Below, piece by piece: positions 22,401 to 34,281 of a stretch of 64,000 nt of DNA; position 1 is the first letter of the stretch, and each line of letters starts with the position of its first letter. The stretch comes from Apiosordaria backusii (taxonomy: Eukaryota; Ascomycota; Sordariomycetes; Sordariales; Lasiosphaeriaceae). The DNA lies in assembly GCA_030549205.1 (NCBI GenBank), contig JAUKTV010000008.1:930001-994000 (forward strand). The letters run 5' to 3'. The notes under the pieces are model-generated. The model had not been told where the DNA came from. It was given only the letters and a program-made list of their open reading frames with translations, and did no database searches. Made by a program: the position numbers and the translations under genes.

Positions 22401-24997
22401 CGCAACCTCCCCCGCATTCCCCTCATGAATGGAAGTGGCTAGCTAGCCTTGACCGAGAGCTGATTTCTCCAATCGATCGCCGTGGGCAGCACGCGGGCGG
22501 CTGAACCATTACGCGGGACAGGAGACATCATGTCAGCAAGCCAAAGCGCCGGCTGGAGGGTGACTGTGAGTGGTATGAAACGAAACGAAACGAGCGAGCA
22601 CACGGCACCAACCACATCCACAATCCGTTTTCATTATTTTCCTCGCTTGGGCCGTGGGGGGATAGGATAGAAGTGGTGCAGCGGTGCATCAGGATCAACA
22701 TTCAATAGCACAGGACGACTCCAGCAGAAGCGGCTAAATTGGTGTCAGGCTGATTAGGTTGGTGGCTCTTCCTCCCACGAAAGTCCACGATACCCACGAG
22801 ACAAACTTCCTATCCGCGTTTGCGAAATCCGAAACAGCTCAACTGGGAACGAACCACCGGACGGGATAGCGCGGTCGTTATGGACCACCTTGCTGACCTG
22901 ATGTGGAATCTCCCAACTTCTTCCAGGAGCTCGACAGGCATCCGTGCAAGAAAATGCAGGTACACAAGGAACAAGCGGTTGCGCCCAAGAAGGAAACTGG
23001 TTTTGACGATGCTGGGGTTTGATTCGCCAATCGAGCTTTTCGGCTTATGGTTTTAGACCCACGTTCCGTCCGGGGCTCCGCTCCGCGACCCCTTCCATCT
23101 CGCTGGTTTTGCTGTGATGGGAGAAGAGCTTGGGCTTCGGGGCCAGCTGGATTGTTTCCAACGGCCTAGCAACCAGCCGCAAGTGCAACGCAATACAACA
23201 ACAACGACGACAACTGCAACACGCCGCCCCGGCCGTGCTTGCTACGACGCAATGGTGAGGCACAGGCCGGTATTTTGACAGGGCCAAGACAAGGTCCGGG
23301 TGATGAAGATGCCGGCTGCGGTTGCTTGCTGTTTTGTGCAAAAGGTCCATATTTTCTGCGGTGTAGGCAAGCCAAGGTGCAGTTTTGACGGCGCCGGCGG
23401 CGAGGTGCCGGCCGCCACAGCATTAGCAGCACCTGTCAAAGTCTCAAGGCAAGGTTGGTGTGGGCCGGTGTGATATCCGTATGGTTGTTTCGATCAGCAA
23501 GATCGGTACCTTTCAATCTATCTGGTACTGCGTGGGATGCACGCAGGGTCTATGTCTAGGATGCCTCGGCATATTTCATTTATTAGGGTCTGTGAGAGCT
23601 CAAGCCTACGGTCTCGTGCGAGGCGAGGAGTTGGATATCCGGTTTCGTTGTTGACATGAAACGGCTACCGGAAGCATATTGCCTCTCTGCCAATATTTGA
23701 CAGCGGAGATATCCCAGCCTTTGATGTCGAATTCTTGCTCTGCGTGTGCCTAAGCCCCGTTGGTTTAGGAGAGAGTTTGGAGGGTTGAAGAAAGGGCGTT
23801 ACAGCCAAGCATGCCGTGGCCTTTCTTTCTATAGGATACGTACGTGTACAGATGTGTGTAACTCGGTGTAGCTTCTTGGACATACTGTATCACGGCTGGG
23901 CACGGATGGGGTAGCCTCGTGGCTGGAGATGATTTGTATACCAAGCCAAACTGCCGGTCTTGGAAGCAGTATTCGTGCGTCGATGGGACACCCGTTACTA
24001 TACCAAGCCCGCTGAGTTGGTCGCCATGCCTGAGCTGGACTTATACCATGATATCACCAACCAAGACCTGGACAACGCAGTTATTACCCAGAGTCAAGGA
24101 ACAACCCGTCGACCATGCGGACTTTGGGGTTGTCAAACTGGAACTACCGCTGACGGTTACACAATGACCACAGCTTTCGTCGCCCTTCCGTCTGGGCGCC
24201 GGCACCATGGTTCATCGTCCGTGTCGTCCGGGCTGGTTGCTTTCCAGAGTTTCGAGTCCAACGGATTACAGGATGTTGTCTTACACGCACTATACCTCCG
24301 TTACACCCTCCCTTTTCTCTTCTTCTTGCATTTCAGCCAGTCTTGTTCGCCTCTGTGACACGCCTGCCCAGACGACGGCGTAACGCATATCATCATGTCT
24401 TAGGGGCACACGATATATTAACACCACCACAAACACTCAGCTGCTCAACGAATATCACTTCTTGGCTTCTTGGCTGTCTGAGGCAAATGATATCCAACAA
24501 CCATCGCCAGCATCAAGGGGGATGGAGGAGGGTTGGTTGTAAGTAGGCGAGCTGAAAATGGATTTTTTGCCTGGTATCAAAGTTCGAGACAAACCTTCAA
24601 GCCACTGAAGCCACACCGGGCCGATTACCATCGAGGGGAGCTTGAAACCCGTTGTTATCGGGCGTTCCGAACCAAGCCCCTTCCCCCGTAACCCGGGTTT
24701 CTGGTTCGCGGCGTTGCGCCCTGACGAACGAGCAGCGGGCGTGGGATGCGTTATCAGAAATGAAAATGCCGAGTGGGTTCTCGGCATTCCTGGTGTTTGA
24801 GTGGTGATCTGAGACATTGCTAGGAGATTCTTGAGATCGACCAAGCCAAGATCTTGGGGGTTCAAAATCATCGATTTTTGATATTGGATATCTGTCCCAA
24901 GATATGGGTGCCCCTAAAAATAAAGCGATTTCCGATTTGGTATGGGGTGAGATTGAGGTTGAGGTCTGGTGTTGGCGATGTTGTCACTCATCATGAC

Positions 24998-25012
24998 CTC
25001 TCTCTCTCTCTC
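24998..25012. repeat. (CT)7 microsatellite
   Basis: A perfect CT dinucleotide run in the long non-coding region upstream of pma1. No flanking gene. Confidence 0.9.
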
Positions 25013-26817
25013 GAATGAAAAGCGGATAACATCCTAATGCCCCTTTCCGATTGGGGAAACAGATCTCCATAACGAATCCACACCAGACACCAGAGTAGTG
25101 TAGCTCCGTCTCTTTGCATAAGGTACCACTGGTACCTGCAGTGGCGTGAGTCTTTCTTCCGGCGCGCGGCCTGGGCGGTCGACGGCGGCATGCCAATACC
25201 ACTTACTTACCCACTCACCCACGCACGAAGGACGACAGCATTTTTGTACTAATGTATGTAGGTACCATTATCTGATGTAGTATCTAATCGCCGGTACCCA
25301 CAAAAGGGGCGCCCGCAAACCGACCGATTTCCCGGAGTTCATGCCATTTTTTCCGTCTACGGCCGGCGGGCGTACCTTACCTATGGGCGGTTGTTGTTGT
25401 TGTTTGTTTCGCTCGTCGGTTTTCGCGGGGGGCGGATCCATTTTCTACGGAGGAGGAGTATCAGGATTTCCACTTTATGGATGGGGTATTTCTGTCAAAA
25501 AGCATCTCCACTGTTGGAGAAACACCGAAGGGAAAAAAGCGGTGATGTGTTGTCAGTTTTGGGGGGGGTTGTCTTGTCAACTGCGTGGTGGATGAGAGCA
25601 AGTTTATACGAGAAATGGGCGGTGGATGTTCTGTCTGTTGTTATTGTTTGTTGATAGCATGAAGTCGAGATGTGATCCACACTCAAGTGTACAAAGGTGC
25701 CGAACCTGACACCGGATCGGACCGGACTCGAAAACTGGAACCACTGAGGCTCGATCTTTTAGTCCGTCAAGGAACCATTGACGCACCGGTGCACAACGGT
25801 GCTTTTTTCTCTTTTGTTGTCGGCTTCAATGTTTTGCCGGTTTCTGGGGTTGGAGAAGCTGGAGTTGGAAGCTGGAGTTTATGGGGTAGGTTATGGAGCC
25901 TGGGAGTTGTCTCCATAGATACGTACGGAAAGGTCTCCATAGTGTGACAACGGATGATGTGATGTGATGAGCTGTCAGGAGATGGGATGGAGTGAGGGTA
26001 TTCCGACACAATAGGCGGTGATTCAGGGAGGCATATGATGATGTCTTGCTCTTGCTCCGTGAAAGGGGTCAATATTGTGACGTGGATGGCGGGATGTTTG
26101 GTGCTGTTCCGAGTCATGAGGGGATGACTCACGATATCGACATCAATAACTACAGCAAGACCGCTTAGTCCAATTGAATATTTGCATCAAGGGGAGTCCA
26201 CTGTCCCCTTCTGTCAATTTGCAGATATGCCTTGGTCTAATGTTATGTCAGCCTGTCTATGTGATGCCTGAAGTCAGATGAGATTCCCCTAAGGGGGTAT
26301 CTTCCAGGCATTCATGTACTTTTAACATTGTAAAAGTCACAATAGCGCAGGCCACTCCGAGGGTATGAGCCTGTCGACACCTCCGAGAAAACATGTGAAG
26401 TCACAAGACATTATCACCATGCCTACCGAGGCCGAGTCTCACTCAACAGACACATCAACTCAAACTAACATGTGATCGCATTTCTGGTAGAAATCACTAT
26501 GGTTTGTATTTGTGAAGAGGCTGTAATTACATGCCTCATTTGGCTCTCTTCTAGGAGGTAGCAAGCATGAAGGCCGTTTCTCATCTTGTGACTAGTTCAG
26601 AGTGTAACATACCAACCACTTCACCGTAGATGTTCCATATGGTGGGCCAGCACATCAAATCACAGACAACAAGTAGAAATGCGCATTTCCAATCGGGAGT
26701 TTTGGTCAAGGTGAGCGTGTACCAAGAAGTGAAATGTCTATCATGAGAGGGGCATACCAGGTGTATGCTCACGTTGCTGATGTTCTGCTACCTTTCATAA
26801 TTCTGATTCAATATCTA

Positions 26818-26888
26818 CCTCAATCCCAACCTCAATCCCAACCTCAATCCCAACCTCAATCCCAACCTCAATCCCAACCTCATCCCAA
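26818..26888. repeat. 12-bp minisatellite, five perfect copies plus one variant
   Basis: The unit CCTCAATCCCAA is repeated exactly five times (26818-26877), then continues with a copy lacking one A. It would encode Pro-Gln-Ser-Gln repeats on the plus strand, but the surrounding open frame (26734-27126) has no other sign of being a gene. Confidence 0.95.
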
Positions 26889-28313
26889 CTTTCAATTTCC
26901 GATACTCAGCCTTACCACCATTCTCATTATCAACCCCATACCCAGCAGCTCTACTGAACATGTCTCTCCGAAGCCTCCTAGCATATTGTGTGGCCACTTA
27001 GGGTATGGCCGGATTGCTTCACACAACATCTTATCCTTACAGAGGCTCTATCTATCTTATCTAACATCACACCACCATAATAGTCTCTGCGTTGAGCCTG
27101 AGGGACATACTCAAGAATGTGATTAATGGGCATAGGGTAAGATTAGACCAACCTTGCTGTTAATATGAGAAGTTTCAGACTGAGCCTGTGGTTGACGATT
27201 AGGTTGGTGTTCAAATAGACCGAATAGCCCGATCGGGTCTAGGGGGATGGTGTTCAAGAGAGGCAGCTGTAACAGCAAGACAAGCTCATTATATCTTTGC
27301 CATTGTGTGCTTTTGTCTGTGATCGGTGGAAAATCTCGGGTGTGTATAGACTGGGTGAGGTTTTCTTCACCGGAGATGCCCAGCTGGCACAATGAAACAG
27401 ATCGCTATTATTGGATTAGTCGGGAGATACTACGAGAGAATACATGATACTGTTCAGCATTGGCCGTCGATCGAGCCACTTAACATCCTGGTGACAGCAT
27501 TGCCTCATACCAATCAATGGCTGTGCTCAAACGTTTAGGAACTGAAGACATGAAGCTGGAGTCGTCTCCAGAATTAACAGATAAGAAACGTTTTCCTGCA
27601 AATATACATGGCCCTTATCAAGCACAGCTCCAGGGCCGATCACTGTACACCACTCAACAGCTCATTTCATGTCATTTCACTTTTATCATCATCACCACCT
27701 TCAACATGGCAAACCTAATTTGATCAAAATTTTCTTTTCCTCAATTTTTCTCAAAGGCAAAAGCCAGCGAAGTTCGCTACCTTGGTATGTACTCAAGGCT
27801 ATTTCCATTTCCATATCCATTCCCACCGCCATACCATTCATCGCCCCACCTCATCACCATGACTTCCATGGATGAAACAGACAAGAGATCAAAAAAGACA
27901 AAGAAAGTCAGAACAGGCTCAGCAAGAAAAACCCCTGACGCCTTTCAATTGACCGCCGCCCTATCCATTTCCTACCACGCACTTGATCTCCCACCCCAGA
28001 CCCCATGACCGTAACCTCATCTCAGCCAACAGGCTCAACAGCTTCCCAGAAATGGTGACCACCGAACCAGAATCAGGCAGACAAGAAAAAGAGGTCGTAT
28101 GTACATAAGAAAGGAAGAAAAAAGAAGCTATGCAACGTAATCCGCAGTGAATGCTTGTTTTATAGACACAAAACCCCCACCCCAACCTAGCAGAGCCCTA
28201 AACCATAAAACAAGAAATAAAAACAAAGAAGAGTAAAAAAAAAGGTGGAAGCTGTCCTGAACTGGAGCAACAACTCCCCAAGCTCGACTTCAAACTGTCG
28301 GTATAATCCTCAT

Positions 28314-28332
28314 CCCCCCCCCCCCCCCCCCC
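28314..28332. repeat. C19 homopolymer (G19 in the 3' UTR of the Seb1-like mRNA)
   Basis: Nineteen consecutive C on the plus strand, 79-97 nt beyond the stop codon of the minus-strand Nrd1/Seb1-like gene. The transcript would therefore carry a poly-G tract. Confidence 0.95.
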
Positions 28333-28410
28333 GGCCCAACACCAACGTAGGACTCGGCTTCGATCTCGTCTTCAACCTTGACCATCATTGTGTGATCCTT
28401 CGGGATACTC

Positions 28411-31068
28411 CTAATAACCCCCACCACCAAACCCCTGAAAAACAGGCCCATTCCTACTCATCTGAATCCCCGGCGGCAACTCCATCACAATCGGGTCATC
28501 GTTCGAATTATTCCCACCCTGTTGGTTGCCGCCATTCCCACTACCGCCCCTCTCCATCCTCTTGCCAATGTTATTATTCCCCTCAAACCCCCCTCCTCTC
28601 CCTCCTCTCTCCTTCTGGCCCCCCCTCCCACTCCAACTCCCGCCCCTTCCCCCACCACCACCAACACCATCGTGATGATCCTCCTCCCTTCTGCTGCTCT
28701 TAGGACCATGACTCCCCCCTTTGTCAGTCTGCATCCTCCTGCTGATCGCCTTGCTCGAAACCCCAGCTCCAATCTCGATATCCGGCTCCTCCACCACCAT
28801 CCCGGTGACAATCGGCCTCCCACCGCTGCCACCGTACGGAGCAGTCAGCACCCACTTCCTGTCTGCTTCGGTGAGCTTCTGGATCGGGATGACAGAGATA
28901 CCAGTGCCGTAATCAGAGCAGTCCCGGGGACCAAAGCCCACGCCCCATTTGGTACGAAGCTCGTTACCTCGACCACCTTCTGACATGGCCGCTTTGGCCT
29001 TTTCGGCGTCTTTTCGGCGAAACATCTTGACAAACGCATGCCGCTTCTCCTTTTGGACGATGGCGGATTGGACCTCGCCGAAGCGGCTAAAGATTTCTTC
29101 GAGTTCTTGCTTGGATACCCTAATTTCAGAAATTGTTAGTTGATAGTTCGATATGTGGCGGTTGGAGTAGAGAGAGAGCAAACTTACATAACACCCCCTA
29201 CAAACAAAGTGCGACTCAACACCTTGAAATGTCCGGGAGGAACAGTAGGGTCATGATCAATCCACTTCTCACCCGGCTGCTGCTGCCGTGAGAAGTCTCT
29301 ATCTGGCGGGCTACCGCGGCGACCTTGAGGTGACCGCTGCCGGTAGTCATTCATGCGCCCACGATCCCGATCATCATTGTACCCACGACCAGGCGAGGGG
29401 GACGGTTGTATTCAAATCCACGATCATCACGTCGTGATCTTGGCGAGTCCCTTGCGTCCCAGCGTCCAGGGGACCGAGACCGAGACCGGCCACGAGGACC
29501 GCGGCCCGGTGATCTCATACCATCATGAAAGCCATTACGATCACGGGAATCAATAGAATGCCTAGGGGCCTCCCAAGGAGCTGGGCCAGGGCCAGCACTA
29601 ACGGGGGGAGCTGCGTAACCAGGGTGGGCAAGCTGAGGCGGGAAGCCGCCTTGAGGTACGGCTGGAGAACCGGTAACCGCGGTGCTTTGGCCCATAAGCT
29701 GCATTACGCTGGCAATTTGGTCAACGGGGACATCTTGAGCTATTAACGCATTCAACAGCTGAACTGCCGGGTTGGCGGCAGCTGCATTGGCGAAACCATT
29801 CAGCACCGGGGGTGCTGCAGGTGGTGGGACATGGGCAGCTGGAGGAGCTGCCATTGCTGGTGGGAAGGCATACGGCAACGTGGGCATGTTTACAGGCGGA
29901 GCAGCGGGCTGCATGGCGCTATTGCCAGGCTGGCCACCAAGGATGCCGTACAAGGCTGCAGGTATCGGAGCAGGGGCCGGAGCCGCAGTCGGAGCCGGAG
30001 CTGGAGCTGGAGCTTGGACTGGGGCCGCGGGTGGTGCCGGAGCCGGGGCTGGCACGGTCGAATGATTGCTCTGTGTGCTGGGTGCATTTTGGCGAGCGAG
30101 GTTGGCAAGGGTCTCAAGGATATTCAGAGGGTTGCTTTGGGTTGCTGGCGGTGCAGGTGGTACAGGCGGTCTGCTTCCAATTCCAAGCGACGCCATGAGA
30201 TTGGGGGAGGGCTTCCAGGAGGTGTTGTCGATTGGGCTGTTGGCAGGGGTGTTGTCAGAGGTGCATCTACACAAAGAAGCGGTGACATCTGGATAAACCT
30301 ACGTGTTGGCTGGGGAGCACTGAGCTTCTCCCGCCACGAGCTAACCATGGCAGCGGGAAACGTCTCACCCTTCTCCCAGATATCGAGCAGTTTCTTGATC
30401 TTGTCCTACAAACCGGCATACGTGTGAGTTACTAGTCATGGTGGTGAAGCAGGGATGTGTATGCGCCCAAGACACATATCTGGGCGAGACAAGACAACGA
30501 AGCGAGGCTGCAACTGTCTCTACCGGCTGTGAAGTCCTCTCTGTTGGGTCTTTTGATATCGTGTGTGTACATGGCCAAACTGGAACAGCAGAATTCAGTG
30601 CATAATCTTGTGTGCGTACCTTTTGATCCTCTGGAGCTGCCGAGATGCTGTCGTTCATGAGGATGGGCATCAATTCAGTCAATCTATGCACACCCGCAGC
30701 ATATGTGCCATCTGGCGCCGAAGAGTTTATGGGAAGCTGTCCCAGAGCCTTGGCCTTCTTCAACCATTCCCGTGCTACTTGGTCTACGACGTAGAGGACG
30801 CCCAGCTTGTGTGTTCCAGGCGTTTTCTTGAGATGTGTAAAGAACTTTTGGACGATGACCGACTCAGACTATCAAACCAAGCATGATGATTAGTATAACC
30901 GTTTGAGCCTTTACATTTGAGTGCTTCGTGCGCCCTAATGCTTACCTGTGGGTTGTTGACGCAAAGTGCAGTAAGGTTCGTGATGCGACTCCCAGATACG
31001 CCGGGAGCCTTGAGAGTGAGCAAGGCTTGCAGCCCAGCCTCGAGCTCTGCTACCGGTGACGATGCCAT
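28411..31068 (-). CDS. Nrd1/Seb1-type transcription termination factor (CID + RRM)
   Basis: Exons (minus) are 30946-31068, 30620-30868, 29188-30405 and 28411-29119, with GTAAGC/GATAG, GTACGC/GTAG and GTAAGT/TTAG introns. After adding one base at each of two G5 runs the frame gives 766 residues. Residues 1-~155 form a CTD-interacting domain, with helical QALLTLKAPGVSGSRITNLT, LGVLYVVDQVAREW and KIKKLLDIWEKGETF. A long Pro/Ala/Gln-rich middle follows, then an Arg/Ser/Asp-rich stretch (RGPRGRSRSRSPGRWDARD). The RRM carries RTLFVGGV (RNP2) and KRHAFVKMF (RNP1), and a Gly-rich tail closes the protein. This order matches S. pombe Seb1 and S. cerevisiae Nrd1, which bind the Ser-phosphorylated RNA polymerase II tail and nascent RNA to direct 3'-end formation and termination. 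The stretch 30267-30302 has GTAGGT...TGTAG ends but is 36 nt and stop-free, so I leave it in the frame. Confidence 0.88.
29397..29401. other. Apparent 1-base frameshift site in the Seb1-like gene, G5 run
   Basis: On the coding strand ...GFEYNRPP runs into RLVVGTMM and a stop, whereas the next frame reads SPGRGYNDDRDRGRMNDYRQ, the expected Arg/Asp-rich continuation leading into the RRM. One extra C in the coding-strand C5 run restores it. No splice signals are nearby. Confidence 0.78.
30203..30207. other. Apparent 1-base frameshift site in the Seb1-like gene, second G5 run
   Basis: The CID frame continues as QSTTPPGSPPP and then leaves register. The following frame starts NLMASLGIGSRPPVPPAPP. 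One extra C in the coding-strand C5 run gives PPGSPPPNLMASLGIG, a smooth Pro-rich linker. With this and the 29397-29401 correction all exon phases agree. Confidence 0.72.
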
Positions 31069-32633
31069 TTTGGATGATGACTGACTGGTGGGTGATGATA
31101 CCAGTAGGTTGGGGAAAAAGAAAAAAAAAGTCGTAGATGAGGCAGACTCGTGATCTTCTGAAGTATGATACGAGTGAACTAGGCGGGGTAGCAGATGAAC
31201 AAATCTATGCCATGCTCCTAGGTCACAATAGAAGAATAGAGTACGGTGGCTTTTGGTTTGTTTGGTATGATTTTGCTCTGGTTTAGGCGGGCCCTCCAAA
31301 TTTTCAAGTAGTCGTCAACAAATTACTAGGCTTTTGGAGGTCGCGTCGAGTTCACCAAGTTACGTTCGGACGAAACCTGAGGCAAGCGCAAACGCAAGAA
31401 ACGCGTCTTTTTTTGGGAGCAGGCACGCAGCACAAGATGCTCCAAATCTTCCCACTCGGTACAATCCTGCTCAAAGATTTTCTAGGAGGCCCTGGGGGAA
31501 AATACGCTGGGCTACTGTCAGAGTTAGAAATTGATGAAAAGTTCGTTCTTGATGAGGTTGCCTTGATGGAATCGAAGAAGATCGAGAAGGGGAGGCGGGG
31601 AAAGACAGCTTTTTTGGAGACAGTTGGTAGCTTTTTATTCCCGACGAGGTCGCTGTGGCTGCCACCCAATCCTACCCTTCCCTTCCTTGCCTTGCATTTC
31701 TTGGGGCCGGGGTCATGTGTGGCGTGGGCGGACAGGTGTGGCTGCACCCAGGCAGCTGCCAAACAGCCGGCACAAAACATCCACATCCCTCCATCTCGTC
31801 AACCTGGAACCCCGCGCCACGCCAAAGCCAAGATCTTTTCAGTGGTTGTTGCAAACTCCCGAGTTGCAGCGACGGGCGAGCGGCCATGCAGTGGTTCACG
31901 AGATTTCCCTTTGGCCGAGTGTCGTTTCCCGCTCGGGTTCATGACCAAACTCTTATTAGGTTTGCCACAATTTGATGAGTAACTTTACGAAACAGCAAAC
32001 CTCACTCGGAGCTCGAGAAATATCAAACTGTTCAGTGAGCAGCTTCGAGACAAGTGCCGTGACGTCAACCCGTCGAAATAGCTCACGGGAGGACCAAACC
32101 CAGCACCCGGACTTGGGTTTTGGGGGGCTTTCCTGAAGCTCCCGTGCCATGTACCGGAGGGGCTCTCCATTAATACCCGGGTGATAGCACCTCTGTAGCA
32201 ATGCATCCACTCCTTTGGAAAGAGGGGAAATTTGCACCACGGGGCGCTCCAGAATGGAGCCATGACTTGGGAGCACCCAACAACCTCAAAACATCCCTAT
32301 GCTTCCAAGTGCACCCTTGAATAGAATAGTTATAGAACATCGAGAGCCCCGCCCATGCCGTGAGACTGCCGGGTCGTGTTGATGTCAAGTACAGCAGCTA
32401 GGTGAGGGAGTGCAGCCGAACCCCGGTTGGTCCGTTGCCGTGTGTCCGGCCAATCCGCAAAGCCGCCTGCCAAATGCTGGCAAGCTAGGCTAAGCTTGAC
32501 CTTATTCCCTGGCCGGGGTGGGCGGGCTGCGCTTTTTTTATGGCTTGGCTGTCTTCAACACCCCAAACTTTTTCCTCCTCCTCCCTTTTTCTCACCTAAA
32601 CACCTACAAACCCTCCACATCAGATACCCAACC
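31069..32633. other. Divergent intergenic region between the Seb1-like gene and citrate synthase
   Basis: Holds two promoters facing apart. A plus-strand open frame at 31413-31982 (189 codons) has no recognisable motif and I do not call it. The last ~70 bases (32569-32633) are a CT-rich tract leading to the citrate synthase start. Confidence 0.55.
32569..32633 (+). promoter_or_regulatory. CT-rich tract and start context of citrate synthase
   Basis: A pyrimidine-rich run (TTTTTCCTCCTCCTCCC, then CTCACCTAAACACC) ends at CAACCATGGC. Such CT blocks just before the transcription start are typical of strongly expressed filamentous-fungal genes, and the ATG has a near-ideal context. The assignment is inferred from composition only. 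Confidence 0.5.
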
Positions 32634-33691
32634 ATGGCTCCCGCTATGCGCCTGACCTCCTCCGCCCTGAGGGCCTCGTTGAAGGCTTCCTCCTTCGCGA
32701 CCAAGCAGACTGCCTTCACTGCTGCCAGATGTTACTCCTCCAAGACCCAGGTACGGCCTCACATGGCCCAACGCCGCCCACGCCCTGACATCATCCATTG
32801 ACCGTGCAATCGTGCTGCAGACCCTCAAGGAGCGCTTCGCCGAGCTCCTCCCCGAGAAGATCGAGGAGATCAAGGCCCTCAGAAAGTACAATGGCCCCTC
32901 CCTCTCCCGAGCCTGCCCCTTGTTGCTCTCTACCAAGGAATTGCTGCTAACGCGCTGTCGTTAAACCCGCAGGGAGCATGGCTCCAAGATTGTTGACAAG
33001 TTCACTCTCGACCAGGTGTATGGTGGCGCCCGTGGCATCAAGTGCCTCGTGTGGGAGGGTTCCGTCCTCGACGCCGAGGAGGGTATCCGTTTCCGCGGCA
33101 AGACCATTCCCGAGTGCCAGCAGGTCCTCCCCAAGGCCCCTGGCGGCAGCGAGCCCCTTCCCGAGGGTATCTTCTGGCTCCTCCTCACCGGCGAGGTTCC
33201 CACCGAGCAGCAGGTCCGCGACCTCTCTGCCGACTGGGCTGCCCGCGCCGAGATCCCCAAGTTCGTTGAGGAGTTGATCGACCGCTGCCCCAGCGACCTC
33301 CACCCCATGGCTCAGTTCTCCATGGCCGTCACTGCTCTCGAGCAGACCTCTTCTTTCGCCCGTGCCTACGCCAAGGGTATCAACAAGAAGGAGTACTGGG
33401 GATACACCTTTGAGGACTCGATGGACCTCATTGCCAAGCTCCCCACCATCGCTGCCCGCATCTACCAGAACGTCTTCAAGGGTGGCAAGGTCGCTCCCGT
33501 CCAGAAGGACAAGGACTATTCCTTCAACTTCGCCAACCAGCTCGGCTTCGGCAACAACGCCGACTTCATTGAGCTCATGCGTCTCTACCTCACCATCCAC
33601 ACCGACCACGAGGGTGGCAACGTCAGCGCCCACACCACTCACCTTGTCGGCTCTGCCCTCAGCTCTCCCTTCCTGTCCCTCGCTGCCGGTC

Positions 33692-33725
<34 letters not shown>

Positions 33726-34281
33726 CAACCAGGAGGTGCTCAACTGGCTCACCGAAATGAAGAAGGTCATCGGTGACGACCTCTCTGATGAGAACATCAC
33801 CAAGTACCTCTGGGACACCCTCAACTCCGGCCGTGTCGTCCCCGGTTACGGCCACGCCGTCCTCCGCAAGACCGACCCCCGTTACTCTGCCCAGCGCGAG
33901 TTCGCCCAGAAGCACATGTCCGAGGACCCCATGTTCAAGCTCGTCAGCCAAGTCTACAAGATCGCCCCCAAGGTCCTTACCGAGCACGGCAAGACCAAGA
34001 ACCCCTACCCCAACGTCGATGCCCACTCCGGTGTCCTCCTCCAGTACTATGGTCTTACTGAGGCCAACTATTACACCGTCCTCTTCGGTGTCTCGCGCGC
34101 CATTGGTGTCCTTCCCCAGCTCATCATTGACCGCGCCGTCGGTGCTCCCATTGAGAGGTGAGATTTATTTTTGTTTTCTTGTATTATTTGACTTTTACAC
34201 AAGCAGAAGGCTAACTATCATATCTACAGACCCAAGTCTTTCTCCACCGAGAAGTGGATCGAGATCTGCAAGAAGTTGTAA
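32634..34281 (+). CDS. cit-1: Citrate synthase, mitochondrial
   Basis: Exons are 32634-32750, 32821-32885, 32973-34157 and 34230-34281, all GT-AG and in phase. Intron 2 contains GCTAACG and intron 3 GCTAACT. The product is 472 residues, the usual length. It condenses acetyl-CoA and oxaloacetate to citrate, the entry step of the TCA cycle, in the matrix. Residues 1-~35 form a Ser/Arg/Ala-rich mitochondrial presequence (MRLTSSALRASLKASSF...ARCYSS). Catalytic residues are in place: His ~309 in AGPLHGLANQE, His ~355 in VVPGYGHAVLRKTDPR and Asp ~410 in NVDAHSGVLLQYY, with the spacing of the animal enzyme (46 and 55 residues). EGGNVSAHTTHLVGSAL is also conserved. Codons are very strongly C-ending, indicating high expression. 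The next gene on the same strand is a citrate carrier. Fungi also have 2-methylcitrate synthase paralogues, but the motif wording here fits citrate synthase best. Confidence 0.96.

Larger units (their letters stand above)
16434..28410. other. ~12-kb region upstream of pma1 with no supported gene
   Basis: Between the pma1 start and the 3' end of the Seb1-like gene I find only short open frames without family resemblance, C-ending codon bias or plausible introns. The part nearest pma1 (16434-17600) should include its promoter and 5' UTR. It is pyrimidine-rich on the minus strand and contains several GGTACC words (17332, 17427, 17451). Other notable items are C11 runs near 18876 and 19931, a (CT)n tract at 24998-25012 and a 12-bp minisatellite at 26818-26888. 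I see no tRNA B-box, 5S gene or transposase. Non-coding RNAs or multi-exon genes with tiny exons cannot be excluded by eye. Confidence 0.55.

Noticed and set aside
31413..31982. 189-codon plus-strand open frame between the Seb1-like gene and citrate synthase
   Set aside because: Starts with a few helical-looking residues but has no family resemblance, and all three frames are partly open.
32947..34026. 359-codon minus-strand open frame
   Set aside because: Antisense shadow of citrate synthase exon 3, with no domain.
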